A stretch of DNA of 64,000 bases from Tahibacter soli (GCF_025717065.2 NZ_JAOVZO020000018.1:186001-250000), one strand, 5' to 3'. Counted from the stretch's first letter, positions 31,301 to 36,789 are shown. The notes: generated by a model from the sequence alone, not told the origin. Numbers and translations: made by a program.

Positions 31301-33727
31301 GTCGAGCGGCGCGCTGCCGCGCGCCGGCACGTCGAGCGTCGCCTGCGCGAGCGCGACGGCGGGACGATTCGCCGCGTGCAGGCGCAACGTCGCACCGGCC
31401 ACCGCGGCCAGGCCCCCGTTGCGCACGACGCCGGTCAGGCGCACCGTTGCCGGCAGCGTCGACAGCGACGGCGGATCGAACGCGAAATCGGCCGCGACGA
31501 CCTGCAGGTCGGGCTGCTGCGGCGCGCCGGCGACCGTGAGCGCGAGTGCGGCCGTGTTGTCGGCCTCGCTCGTTTCGACGACGGCGGCGTCGGGGTCGGC
31601 GACGAAACGCAGCGCATGCTCGCCGGCGCGGCCGCCGGTATCCCATTCCACTTCTGTACGCAACTGCGCGCCGCCGACGATGGCCGGCAACGCGATCTCG
31701 CCGATCGGCATGCCGCCCTGCGCCGGATCGCCGTCGTACCAGCGCGCGACGGCCGGCGGCGACGCTGCGTTGCCGCGATTGGCGACGACGGCGGAAAGCT
31801 TCACGCGATCGCCGTCGTACGGCTGCGCGGGCGTCGCGACGAGCGCGCCGGCGATCGCGAAGTTCGGGCGCAGGTCGCGCAGCGACGCGAGCGCCGCGGT
31901 CGCCGTCAGATACACGCTGCCGCCCCAGTCGCCGGCGGAAGCCTGCTCGCGGCTCACGAACGCGCGCGCGGCCGAGGCGACGCTCGTCGCGAACGGCACG
32001 CGGCCGACCAGCGCGTACGCTTCGATCGTTTCGGACAACGACGGCGCGGTCGGACCGGCGCCGCCGCCGACGCTGCCGCCGGGACGCACGGCGAACCAGT
32101 CGGCCGCGTGCCGCGCGAGGTCGCGATGCTGCGGCACGGCGCTCGCCTGCAGCAGCCGCGCCGCGCGCAGCGTCGGCAGGACGCGACCGCGCCCGCCGGT
32201 CGCCGCGCCGAAACTGCCGTCGGCATTCTGCTGCGGCGCGAGGGACGCGAGCGCATGCGCGATCGCGGCGTGATCCGGATCGGCCTGTGCGAGCGCGCCG
32301 GCCACGGTCGCGGTGTCGAACGGGCTCGTCGCGAAACCTTCGGCAAGACCCCAGCCGCCGTCCGCTGCCTGCGCCGAAGCCAGCGCGACGGCGTGCTCGT
32401 TCGCCTGCGTGCCGACGAGCAGCCAGGCGCGCGCGTCGAGGCTCGCGACCGCGCGGCCCGCGATCCACTGGCGAGCACGCGGTATCGCCGACGACTGCGG
32501 CGCGAGTTCTTCGAGCGCGCGCAGCGCCGCGGCGGTGTCGCGCAGCGCGGTCGCGGGACGGTCCGCCCAATGTCCGTCGTCGGCCTGCCGCGCTTCGAGC
32601 CATGCCACCGCCGCGGCATAGCCCGGCGGCGTCGGCGTGGGACTGCTGCCCTGCAGAACGGCCGGCAGCGCCGGCCGGTCGTCCTTGTTGCTTTCGGTAA
32701 AAATACGAATGTGCGCGCGACCGTCGGTCATCTGCGCGAAGCGCTGCTGGAACCGCACGCGCAGCGCTTCGAGCGACTGCACGAGCTGCGGCGACACCGT
32801 TTCGTCGCGCCGGGTCAAGAGCACCATCGCGGCGCGGAAGCTTTTCGGCGCATCGGCGGCCGACGGCACACGCGCGCCGTTCGCCGCGACGATCTGCCCG
32901 ATCGTCACCGTTTCGCCCTGTCCCGCGACGGTCGCGCCGAGCTGCGGCAGCGCGCTCGCATCGCCGCCGCCGCGGATCAGCGTCATCGGCGGCACTTCGC
33001 CTGCGGCGGCGAACCCCGCGACGTAGAGGTCGAGCGGACTGTAGCGCCGGCGCACCGCGACGGCTTCGTAGCGGCCGTCGGGCCGCCGCTGCCAGTCGCT
33101 GCCGTACATCACGGACGCGTCGCTGTCGAGGAAGTAGCTCCAGTGCATGGCGTCCTGCCCGAGCAGCGCCGTGCTGTTCGCGCCGCTCTCGTCGCGGTAC
33201 GCGACGTTCGCGCCCCACTGATGCATCAGCTCGTGCGCGAGCGTGTTGAGCAGCGTTTCGTGACGCGGATCGCGCGCGTCGAACGCGTAGCGCGACATCG
33301 CCGCCATGTCGATGTAGCTCTGCAGACGGCCGGCGCTGCCGTACGACGCGCCGTGGTCGTACAGCGGCTGGCCGATGCCGGCGACGTCGTTCCTGACGCG
33401 GTTGTTGAACGCGATCGCGCCGCCGGTCTCGAATTCGAACGTCGTGAAGACGATCAGGAAATCGTAGGCGTCCGGATGCGAGGCGTAGAAGTTCCGCGCG
33501 ACTTCCTCGCGCGCCGCGAACTGCCCGCGCGCGTAGTCGCCGGCGAATTCCATGATCGTGACGTTGCCGACGTCGCCGGCGTCCCACACCGTCTTCGGCG
33601 CGTTGCCGCCGGCCTTCGACGGCTGCGCGATCTCGACGCAGCGCTCGAGCGCGGGCTCGCTCGCGGCGACGCCGGCGGTGAAGACGAGCACCGCGAGCGC
33701 GGCGGCACAGCGTTGCAGTCGGCGCAT
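16367..33727 (-). CDS. Giant exported multidomain surface protein with metalloprotease-like N-terminus
   Basis: About 5786 residues from ATG 33727, which begins a Sec signal (MRRLQRCAAALAVLVFTAG). A zinc-protease motif HELMH lies at 165-169, in a domain starting after the signal. Next come alpha/alpha-toroid (terpenoid-cyclase-like) repeats near 365-560 (DDGHWADRPATALRDTAAAL; DGGWG), then CARDB-type domains near 620-1100. FlgD-like Ig units (ERYLSPNGDGVRDET near 1200, SRYLSPNGDGLLDTV near 1880, LFSPNADGVLDAT near 2775) surround a TolB-like propeller near 1365-1610. Fibronectin-III domains with an F5/8-like insert occupy about 3150-4140, a second TolB-like propeller about 4200-4480, another CARDB about 4530, and Ig-like repeats (DATAPSIAI units) run to about 5700. 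The C-terminus has two tandem FxxGFD motifs. It overlaps the upstream gene by 1 nt and the downstream RHS gene by 4 nt, so the products are probably made together. Function unknown; an adhesin or scaffold for the RHS protein is inferred. Confidence 0.85.
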   Translation of the reverse strand: MRRLQRCAAALAVLVFTAGVAASEPALERCVEIAQPSKAGGNAPKTVWDAGDVGNVTIMEFAGDYARGQFAAREEVARNFYASHPDAYDFLIVFTTFEFETGGAIAFNNRVRNDVAGIGQPLYDHGASYGSAGRLQSYIDMAAMSRYAFDARDPRHETLLNTLAHELMHQWGANVAYRDESGANSTALLGQDAMHWSYFLDSDASVMYGSDWQRRPDGRYEAVAVRRRYSPLDLYVAGFAAAGEVPPMTLIRGGGDASALPQLGATVAGQGETVTIGQIVAANGARVPSAADAPKSFRAAMVLLTRRDETVSPQLVQSLEALRVRFQQRFAQMTDGRAHIRIFTESNKDDRPALPAVLQGSSPTPTPPGYAAAVAWLEARQADDGHWADRPATALRDTAAALRALEELAPQSSAIPRARQWIAGRAVASLDARAWLLVGTQANEHAVALASAQAADGGWGLAEGFATSPFDTATVAGALAQADPDHAAIAHALASLAPQQNADGSFGAATGGRGRVLPTLRAARLLQASAVPQHRDLARHAADWFAVRPGGSVGGGAGPTAPSLSETIEAYALVGRVPFATSVASAARAFVSREQASAGDWGGSVYLTATAALASLRDLRPNFAIAGALVATPAQPYDGDRVKLSAVVANRGNAASPPAVARWYDGDPAQGGMPIGEIALPAIVGGAQLRTEVEWDTGGRAGEHALRFVADPDAAVVETSEADNTAALALTVAGAPQQPDLQVVAADFAFDPPSLSTLPATVRLTGVVRNGGLAAVAGATLRLHAANRPAVALAQATLDVPARGSAPLDLTFAVADTGALALVLTADPDDAVAEARENNNTATLALVYGDSLDLDIGAADLALDGAAVAGRDVAFRVQVRNRGTLASPDAALHAQVEQNGTTSVVFDGLVPVPAGGTVERRFSWRAGAAGAAQLRVVVDGANQIPESREDNNSALLDFSVVAADRPDLAPVAATLEFTPTPALQGAPLLASLRVRNHGQDVTAPFVVGLYAGDPRIGSPRIGATTVAGLAGSAETVVAIAVADLDLAGNVSLFVEVDADRAVDELDEGNNIAVKPLQAIALPDPAATLAGIALTPSSPVGGEATSARVAVRNLGGQDARDVVVRLFEGDGGAGSVNLGDRTIALLPAGGGADVEWQWTLGANARAITAVVDPAGALRELSEANNRATLPFDVQSGALFASERYLSPNGDGVRDETALVVRLGGGAAATDVTIANGLGRVVRRYADVALDASGRAQAIWDGRDESGRIVPDGDYRVDVVGADGRSAGQTRVTVDNNRSSVLEAIHADRALTTPIPFNEPLVPPPGGASAAWLYGSARSPLERVNEALDQPVPVISAAWANRNNGNIHDFAFSPDGAQIAFTLQNRTTQQLRAMRADAMGLDAIRPLQSENDLVSRRVAGYFDANEILLERGGGSETDVFDARTSTIRPFRDLPLDDRVLTPAPLGVVVSTRWSQRTAYFAPRDTARPIVELEPETAPGSTTRYATSLSPDRSRALLHARLPLRETLTLVDFATGARRVLVDRPNDAFASPLLDGVGSVQELAYAWIAPRDEIAVVDGRLRRLLRFDADGAQIDDIALPLVERAGPYVLDPRDVFAHAFASTATPRYTEGCLSMPDAMRARSRLYDPVGESLFVHLVDIVGVRRYVGEDYALYLDGASQFVDVGFASRQVRDVGAGSPLGFALPADTGRYPLWPAACPDNRPVGWPELILGDGARLLSTGQVFSVSRGVSPQPLVRQIAEIWPDENRALADGAIRTSLLNGYALIRAQRVGPSLRLSGVAADRNFAYYEIDYARADAPGVWHALVPPTDSEVAPDEFTTWSPPDPGVYEVRLRVVDRAGNATTSTTRVTADRRSPIDGFALSSRYLSPNGDGLLDTVDVRFRVRDPVSLQLRVSDADGNVVRTEDLTFGAGDIGAQSVVWNGRNDAGVVVPDGRYRVALGDSDGVAIVDTVAPAVTATLDDAYRSYQSDPENSGHPGYVAATEPALHVAASDAVPLRYAVDAVSATDGTVVSLCSGVDCAKTTVSFRTYADASFRVAVTDAAGNRAVRDIARPPQRLVLAGFDDARYEQTRIPYEALPFGDAVNVGMNPPLLLDEVTPKVDLLVSPAMSSLRTVALQARLETPPDSPWTELAVATPRPLDCEEPPCAPHVAVELSSQSLARGNAYQARLVGERDDGSRVTSNKIAVRLGGIGMPRCEASRTGIRIVVDDFNAGTLREASVTFAPTGNASGTTVTLPAESIDESQAALGLPVHLRGFAMTAQAVDESGVRHRSLRAEPCEDIPGNIVMYDAIVSPVVQDRCDGEPSGRLLVTGYAVPQDPRSPVLPAFMRWTYIDGDTLEEVSTEPIDTYAEAPDFSFELDVSRWPEGTYPIHLEAGWRDDAGHVAWVPAESANAIVERAPPNIAIVRPADAERVCASRLLSDSRATLTTQTTMSHRLLVGQGAAPVSWECVSEVGADDGDTSVRDGCLDYARVRNIRATSQIAEPLGDIAPDVLAQRLRPFNGLASLQLKAFNWSGGTVCTTATVRIDADVALEQRAAPSRLIDIGGVATIGLAPFGSGGYTLASLRLRANEPLSVVAELERPTGAPVRLYENARADGDIDVDWNGLVDGAMAPDGGYTIRVSATDDCGQTKTLTYPLLVKNASPLVAFGAPAAGATIASAVVNIAGAIEDPILDRWTLEVADDAAPDAWQPIAGEALAMPRIGDYFPPLAAWSRGQRTGPVTFRLRAVDRLGNAAVATLPVVLGAPGKIVAAAAAQPPLFSPNADGVLDATRIELTLLRAANVAIRAHDAGGAIVATLYDGAAAAGSRGYPWNGAALPDGDYAIVIDAADPQGALAPEQARLPVAVDATAPAVAIVAPAGGYLRPAQPIAFSVEDAHLVEYVATLSRDGAIVATATGRDAGAATLVVPAGAAEGAYALRLAARDGAGNRAERTFDFMLDATAPTVDLIAPGDRAIVAAATPASVRGSAQDANLSTYTLSIASANADDWQTLASGTAAIDAAEILAWTPNRPDGDYRLRLRAEDRAGNTADAVRLVTVDGTPPVAAIAQPVDGAVVAGAFDVAGTATDAHFAEYRLSLLKTSALPGGTWSDVYVGTAPVDAARLAALNLPLPADDYTLRLTVKDRAGLAATAQVRVRIDAEPPPAPLALVGRVENNRDVRLAWNAVAAPDLAGYHVYRGGARITAAPVVPAQYADLDAPEGTQRYHVVAIDAAGNESAPSNTVTFALDRTAPAVALARPADGERVRGIVGIAGTAWSVGDFDEYRLILEPVAPPGAPVELRRSPLPVQSGALGDWNTQGYAEDARVRIRLEARDRSGNVASASVDLVVDNAAPAAPTGVVAAVATAPAAPCPTLAGTERDVRVCWNANVEGDLLGYLVYRDGALRNAPQPPPDDLRPFAVPDPAWLDEAVADGAHTYVIHAIDRAGNISDPSPPAELPALDFGPPDLDLAQPLPGTRFDRSVAIVATSEHRDIVEVRFAYRAASGGDWIDIGAPLAAEPYRATWTPGALPWGDYDIRAVARDAAGNVDPTPPVVRVVYADLTPPDAPTALTAHADGDAVALAWSAGTANDIAGYRIERRGDGDWEPLAGMPTNALAHTDTGRADGAWRYRAFAIDAYGNRSAASNVATANVFGLTLLQPYTPTRDASVALAGRSARTGTLSVRVENAQGGIDLAPATLDAQGTIGLTHALVAGANRFVLRVTDANGDRSRASDVRVDRGDAPAAPTGLAVQVNGYDVVASWNANAEPDVVGYRVFRRGTATLADGALGETPGASATTGWAPEAAIDGDPQTAWFFEHAFGAQPRDSDPALELAWSSPRLVVAANLAWQPVEGAATVELQAWSGHAWVTLASGAIAGNHTLLPSEPYRTDKVRVVVRGTGVAGTQRYDLAELALVERPLLDATTIADTLLDGRYDYRVSAVDAHGFESAPSAPAVADVGDAVAPDPVVLAGSLAGNAAQLTWTASASADVARYELRRDGGLVANVAANAPLAATDAGLANGAHTWIVVAFDAHDNASAPSNAVTLTVAGGGPGVPRNARVTAPAPGGMLDLAWEAGDGNAPATYVVRRAASTSGPFVEIARVSATVLRDAPLPNGVAAFYTIEAIDAFGNASGPSAPASGTPRDAQPPAQPRLTYPTVAGRALTTGASSTLVCGFAEPGSAVAIERDGLAVAGTTAAAVQTETSRLIGFGGDAFYPAPDGAHVAALGADDSLRIEDTRGGIAEPVAPVGWLVQWAVRGNALYYFDAASGAIRRHEPGGASTALGIAVDDLWAFAISPDETHILFGGDYAAGGAPANGVWLARVDGTDARRIDGIDAASIARGGIRWSANGDLALVALADEIVVVDTASAAVLERHAALGDVEPTWSTDRRYAYVRIAANGDAEARVRNLADGSEFTLATAPFSFVRLAWSPDGTRIAAYDGSALAVLDAADGHALGEPIDAFDSDLAWTASGRIVVAQTDGTIRTLVPAGVFCGGAIDLVAARHTFTAIARDAAGNASLPASPIEVRSPGTGLPDLAIGSADILVVPADARPGDTVLALATLRNAGNALAAASVSRATLVAPDGTVRTLPDTAVPALGAGATYVSTLDLGALAQAGTWRLRIDADAAARIAESDEANNRAEALVRVVADAAPQLDVQADRGLYAPGEAVTGEVVVAGTIAGARVRVAVVDAAGAVVDELGDYAVATLARGERWTQAVRWNAAGVFAGDYRLRARLVGANGATLVERTSAFAVARVRHVALAVAPETATATVGGPLRVRSEVAFADGNAPIDGARLVLVALAPGGAEIALADQPLGTLLPGYEIRKDDLWNTAGLAPGAYGLRLRLVAPDYATLAESSVTLDAAAPTIALAGALALSPAESVAAGFGGDLRFTLTNRGDVALAGVVARVRVAVAGSSTSVAQTQQTFDLAPGANGNGALSLAAPPLALVPHGAVLEARLPGDAPDAWRVLARLGFGVVDALPPEIVVLSPASAATQSAVVALRASIVDRHSTIALAQFRVDGGAWQPLGMGAEGYYLRGVDGLADGTHRVVVRARDAWGNETTSDERTFDVDATAPSIAIDGIADGDAVSRVVTPTIAIVEAHPGTDDVRLNGAPYVSGTPIDADGEYLLSVRATDAAGNVAQRTVRFAIDRVAPAVAIAQPADGAVVSQSTVSVIVQTEANATATLAAGAWQSQQTADAAGTATFAAVPLAPGDNAIAATARDRAGNAGGPASVRVRYETQSAALVGTVQPGAAELAHGTPLAVTLTAHNPGATALPAQRLRVRVETATAQVLAEDTVERDFAAGETFATDRTFASDAWPLGSVGVTLAVDRGGAWTTLDAEAVDVVDRAQPVLAALAPAAGAVLRSPVALRAAASDALSGIASVEARIDGAAWFALTATATPGEFASAPLALDEGDRAAELRATDGAGNVRTLAPVAFAVDDTAPSIAVTGVADGDLVAHAVTPSIAVTDAHPGTTTIALNGAPFVSGTAIDASGEYVLRIASTDAAGNAAQRQIAFAIDREPPAVVIASPADGATVHASTVAIAGTTEPLARVDIAIGTFAATVFADASGAFGVAAANLVAGANTIAATATDRAGNVGAQARIVVTYVPEVSLVTGEFGTVAPIVLRGAPLVAPYTVRNPGAVAVDGIPVRVRLFALGASEPAASRETTVSLASQGAQTLDATFDTAAFDGGDYRLRLEAFQAASGGTPAWTLLAETPTQIYAPCVNGEPPDRFFMNGFDLVDHIFCDGFDFVAATPASRRSTPDAVPWLAYARYVLAAQRYAGVTR

Positions 33728-34080
33728 CAGCGATTTCCGGTGTTCGCGTCGCCGCGCGACGGTTGCGATTCGTGCGGGGCGGGCGCCAGGCGCTCGCCGA
33801 CGGTCAGATGCATCTCGACGATGCGCCCGTCGAGGCGTCGTTCGGCCTTGAGCACGGCACGGCCGTCGCGGATCGCGGACAGACGCCACGCGTCGTCCGG
33901 CGTGCGTTCGCCGACGGCGACCTTGCGCATCGTGCCGCTCGCGTCGGCGAAGACGACCGCCTCGACGTCGGCGGCGACGGCGGCGAGCGCCCACGCGCCG
34001 GCCTGCGGCGGCGATGCGGCCGCGATCGAAAAGGCGTACAGCGCCGCGACGGATCCCAGAACGGATCGACAGAAAGCCAC
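33727..34080 (-). CDS. Small exported protein, first gene of the giant/RHS operon
   Basis: GTG 34080 gives 117 residues starting with a good Sec signal (AFCRSVLGSVAALYAFSIAA), with GGGG about 8 nt upstream. The frame is open to ATG 34218, but the added 46 residues are Arg/Gly-rich and look like leader. The mature part reads VVFADASGTMRKVAVGERTP, then DAWRLSAIRDGRAVL and GRIVEMHLTVGERL. This pattern recalls the small periplasmic HR domain of type II secretion GspC proteins, a weak resemblance only. Its stop overlaps the giant gene's ATG by one base (TGATG). It could help export or assembly of the giant protein, which is inference. Confidence 0.6.
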   Translation of the reverse strand: MAFCRSVLGSVAALYAFSIAAASPPQAGAWALAAVAADVEAVVFADASGTMRKVAVGERTPDDAWRLSAIRDGRAVLKAERRLDGRIVEMHLTVGERLAPAPHESQPSRGDANTGNR

Positions 34081-34241
34081 GATGAATCCCCTGAAAGCGG
34101 TCGACGCACAGCCCGTATTGCGCGAGCCTGCGGCCACGCGACAACGCGTGCGCACACCCGTCGACCGACCCTTTGCGACGCGCGTGCCGGACCTTGCGAG
34201 CCCGGCGAACGACAGCATCGCCCCCAGACTGTGAAGGCTAT

Positions 34242-34262
34242 CGCAAAAAATCCGTTTTTGCG
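34242..34262. terminator. AT-rich hairpin between the GGDEF gene and the giant/RHS operon
   Basis: CGCAAAAA and TTTTTGCG pair across a 5-nt loop in otherwise GC-rich sequence. The A and T runs on either side let it act as an intrinsic terminator on either strand. It would separate the upstream minus-strand GGDEF gene (stop at 34360) from the operon that starts near 34080. A smaller hairpin, CTCGGA with TCCGAG, lies at 34344-34359 next to the GGDEF stop. Confidence 0.5.
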
Positions 34263-34359
34263 CGTGCCCGCGACGCTACTGTCGGCGGAGCGCGCGTTCT
34301 CTCACGACCGGGGCGCGCCGCATCGGGCGGGCTCCGCAGTAGCCTCGGACTTTTCCGAG

Positions 34360-35460
34360 TCAGCGTTCGGCGACCACCTGATTGCGGCCCTTGCCCTTTG
34401 CGCGATACAGACACTGGTCGGCCGCTTTGAGCACTTCCTGCGCGGAGCGGCGCTTCGCGTCGCGCGCGGCGAGGCCGATGCTCGCGGTGACGTTGACCGT
34501 GCGCTGCGGCTCCTTCGTCTTCGTGCCCTTGCCCGCCTTCGACTTCGCTGCCGGTTTCTTCGGCAATGCGACCGCCGTCGCTTCGATCGCGGCGCGTGTT
34601 TCCTCGCACGCCTCGGCCGCGCCGTCGGGCTTGCGGAACAAGAGACAAAACTCTTCGCCGCCGAAACGGAACGCCGCCGCGCCGCGCGTCTTCGCGAGCA
34701 CGCGCGCCACCTCGATCAGCACGCGGTCGCCGGCGTCGTGGCCGTGCTTGTCGTTGAACTGCTTGAAGTGATCGACGTCGACCATCGCGAGCGCGTAGCC
34801 GCCGGACAGGCGCGCGAGCGTTTCGTCGAGCGCGCGGCGGTTCGGCAGGCCCGTGAGCGCATCGAGAAACGCGAGGCGCCACGACGAGTACACGACGCCG
34901 AGCGCCGCGACGAGCGCGGCGATCGTCAGCCAGCGCGCGAAACCGACCCCGGCGACGTCGAACCACGCGCACGCGGCGAGGGCGAGCGCCAAGGCGAGCG
35001 CGAGTTCCAACGGCGCGCCGCGGCGCAGCCAGCGTGCGAGAGGAACGACCGATGCGACGAGGCACAACGTGCCTGCGACGCGCGACGGACGCCACGACAG
35101 CGCGCCGAGCGGGAGCGCGTCCTCGAGACCGCGCCACACGTGCTCGGGCGCGGCGAGCGCGAGCCACGCGACGAAACCGAGCAGGCCCGCGAACGCGAGC
35201 ATGCGGCGCGAGCGCAGCGGCGGTTCGGGCACGAGCACGGCCGCGAGAAACAGCCACGGCGCGAACATCGTCGCCGCCGACACGGCGCGCAGGCCGAGCG
35301 CGCCGTCGTCGGCGAGCGCGAACTGCGCGAGCGCGATCGCCGCGAGGATCTGCGCGGCGCGATGGCGGCGAAACGCGAGCGCAAGCGCGAAGGCGAGCGC
35401 GCAAAGGAGCGGTGCGAACGACACGGCTGGCGGCGACGATCGGGACGAAGCGGCAAGCAT
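34360..35460 (-). CDS. Membrane diguanylate cyclase (GGDEF)
   Basis: A 366-residue protein that would make cyclic di-GMP. Residues 1-170 hold about six hydrophobic segments forming a membrane sensor domain of unrecognised type. The C-terminal GGDEF domain begins with FLDALTGLPNRRALDETL, contains DVDHFKQFNDKHGHDAGD and the active-site variant GGEEF in FRFGGEEFCL, and ends with CLYRAKGKGRNQV. No RxxD inhibitory site is visible before GGEEF, so product inhibition may be absent. A Lys/Ala-rich insert (PKKPAAKSKAGKGTKTKEPQ) interrupts the domain before TASIGLA, which is unusual. ATG 35460 begins MLAASSR; the longer upstream frame is Arg-rich shadow. It is a single gene facing the giant operon in the same direction. 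Confidence 0.9.
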   Translation of the reverse strand: MLAASSRSSPPAVSFAPLLCALAFALALAFRRHRAAQILAAIALAQFALADDGALGLRAVSAATMFAPWLFLAAVLVPEPPLRSRRMLAFAGLLGFVAWLALAAPEHVWRGLEDALPLGALSWRPSRVAGTLCLVASVVPLARWLRRGAPLELALALALALAACAWFDVAGVGFARWLTIAALVAALGVVYSSWRLAFLDALTGLPNRRALDETLARLSGGYALAMVDVDHFKQFNDKHGHDAGDRVLIEVARVLAKTRGAAAFRFGGEEFCLLFRKPDGAAEACEETRAAIEATAVALPKKPAAKSKAGKGTKTKEPQRTVNVTASIGLAARDAKRRSAQEVLKAADQCLYRAKGKGRNQVVAER

Positions 35461-35498
35461 TGCAGATCGCGTGCCGGGCGGAAACCGGTCGGGCGTCG

Positions 35499-36188
35499 TC
35501 AGCGCTTCCAGCGCAGAAAGTCGTCGATCGCGGCGGCGGCTTCGCGCGGCGCGATCTGGAAAATCAGATGCGGCGAATCGATGTCGACGAGACGGCCGTC
35601 GCGGGCGCGCGCGACGATGTCGTCGCCGTGGCGTGCCGCGATCAGGCGATCGTGGCGCGCACGCAAGTACAGGAGCGGTACGTCGATCGTCGGAATCAGA
35701 CCGCGCACGTCGACGTCGAACGCGGCCGTCGCGCGGGCGCGCAGCGCGGTGTCGGAAACGCGATCGAGGATGCGCGCGATCGTCGCGGCCCATTCGCGCG
35801 TCGCCGACTCGCCGAGCATCAGCGCGGCGGCGACCGCCGTCGGCATCCAGTGCTTGGATGCAAACGGCAGCACGAACCGCAACGGCCGCAACCACGGCGA
35901 CGGGTTGCGCGCGAACGTGGCGCTGAGGACGACGGCGCGCAGACCGCGCGGGCGCTGCGCGGCTAGCATCAGCGCGACGGGGCCGCTGAACGATTCGGCG
36001 ACGAGGACGACGTCGCCGTCGGTCGGCCACGCGGCGAGCACTTGCGCGACGAGATCGGGGTAGCCGAGTGGGCGATCGGTCGGATAGGCGATGGCGATCG
36101 AGCGGCCCTGCGGCGCGAGGGCGTGTGCGAGGTCGGCGTAGAGGTCGTCGGTGCCGTGAAGGCCGGGGAGGAGGACGAAGGTGGGCAT
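35499..36188 (-). CDS. Alpha/beta hydrolase
   Basis: A 229-residue cytoplasmic protein starting MPTFVLLPGLHGTDDLYADL, where LPGLHGT is the oxyanion-hole strand/turn of alpha/beta hydrolases. The nucleophile elbow is AESFSG (Ser in a near GxSxG), the acid is probably the Asp of RARHDRL, and the base is the His of DSPHLIF near the C-terminus. Length and order match the Abhydrolase_6 type. Substrate unknown. ATG 36188 gives a normal N-terminus; the frame is open further upstream but Pro/Arg-rich. It lies 38 bp upstream of the GGDEF gene on the same strand, so the two may be cotranscribed. The symE-like copy 2 and its hairpin lie upstream. Confidence 0.8.
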   Translation of the reverse strand: MPTFVLLPGLHGTDDLYADLAHALAPQGRSIAIAYPTDRPLGYPDLVAQVLAAWPTDGDVVLVAESFSGPVALMLAAQRPRGLRAVVLSATFARNPSPWLRPLRFVLPFASKHWMPTAVAAALMLGESATREWAATIARILDRVSDTALRARATAAFDVDVRGLIPTIDVPLLYLRARHDRLIAARHGDDIVARARDGRLVDIDSPHLIFQIAPREAAAAIDDFLRWKR

Positions 36189-36220
36189 GGGGGGAGCGTA
36201 AACGCTAACCGGCGGGATGG

Positions 36221-36249
36221 GCGAAAGCCTCGACGGGCGAGGCTTTCGC
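36221..36249 (-). terminator. Hairpin after symE-like copy 2
   Basis: GCGAAAGCCTCG and CGAGGCTTTCGC form a perfect stem around ACGGG just downstream of the symE-like stop. It matches the hairpin at 823-849 after copy 1. It lacks a clear U tract. Confidence 0.5.
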
Positions 36250-36259
36250 GACGACGGTG

Positions 36260-36469
36260 CTAGGCGCGTGTTATGACGAGGCGGCCGCGGGTGATGCGGA
36301 TGACGACGAGATCGTTCGGGGCGAAGCCGGCGTTCGAGAGCCAGTCGCCGCGGAGGCGGATATAGGGGACGGGGCGCGCGGCGTGGTAGAGGCCTCGGGA
36401 ATAGTGGGCCGTACCGATGCGGATTTGCTTTGTGGAAGGTTTGCGTGAGGTAGGATTGCGGTTGATCAT
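36260..36469 (-). CDS. SymE-like toxin, copy 2
   Basis: A 69-residue protein from ATG 36469 (MINRNPTSRKPSTKQ), with GGAG 6 nt upstream. The C-terminal core PYIRLRGDWLSNAGFAPNDL and RGRLVITR matches the SymE family and copy 1. The N-terminal ~25 residues are basic and diverged. The start corresponds exactly to that of copy 1 when the leaders are aligned. The unit lies on the opposite strand to copy 1, and both point into the RHS locus they flank. RNA-targeting toxicity is inferred from the E. coli family member. Confidence 0.75.
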   Translation of the reverse strand: MINRNPTSRKPSTKQIRIGTAHYSRGLYHAARPVPYIRLRGDWLSNAGFAPNDLVVIRITRGRLVITRA

Positions 36470-36713
36470 GATCCACTCCGATAAGTGGGTTGTGGTTAGC
36501 GAACGGCGTGGAGCCAACCGCGCCGTTCGCGCTTTCGCCCTTCAAGCGATTGGTCGCTGTGGGCGACCTTTCAGAGCACCGCGCGCAGGCACGTCAAGGA
36601 TTCGGTTTTATCGAACTTGCGCAGTCCTTGACGTGCCGAGCACGGTGCTAGGCTGAGACGACCGCAGCGAGCAGTTGTATTGCGCTACACGCTGCGCGCT
36701 TTGGCTTCTCGCC
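36470..36713 (-). ncRNA. Structured 5' leader / candidate regulatory RNA of symE-like copy 2
   Basis: Conserved over its length with 351-593. On the minus strand the outer stem is 36649-36640 with 36584-36575, the inner 13-bp stem is 36637-36625 with 36600-36588, and the ribosome-proximal stem is 36530-36521 with 36508-36499. The loop of the last stem differs from copy 1 while the arms are identical. Sequence changes in the first two stems are paired on both arms. The block CTCTGAAAGGTCGCCCACAG between stems 2 and 3 is identical in both copies and may be a recognition site. Confidence 0.6.
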
Positions 36714-36757
36714 GGACGAAACGGCAACGAAGACCGATGCGTCGCCCCCTCACCCAA

Positions 36758-36789
36758 CCCTCTCCCCCAAAAGCGTTTGGGGGAGAGGG
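36758..36789. repeat. Dispersed CTCTCCCCC hairpin, copy 1
   Basis: CCCTCTCCCCCAAA and TTTGGGGGAGAGGG pair around AGCG. The same palindrome family recurs at 44022-44053, 44126-44157, 46075-46104, 53764-53795 (degenerate) and 53905-53941. The flank GTCGCCCCCTCACCCAAC is shared with the copies at 44126 and 53905. Confidence 0.8.

Noticed and set aside
33727-34218. Longer N-terminus (ATG 34218) for the first gene of the giant operon
   Set aside because: The extra 46 residues are Arg/Gly-rich and would bury the signal peptide; GTG 34080 has a ribosome-binding site and gives a proper signal sequence.
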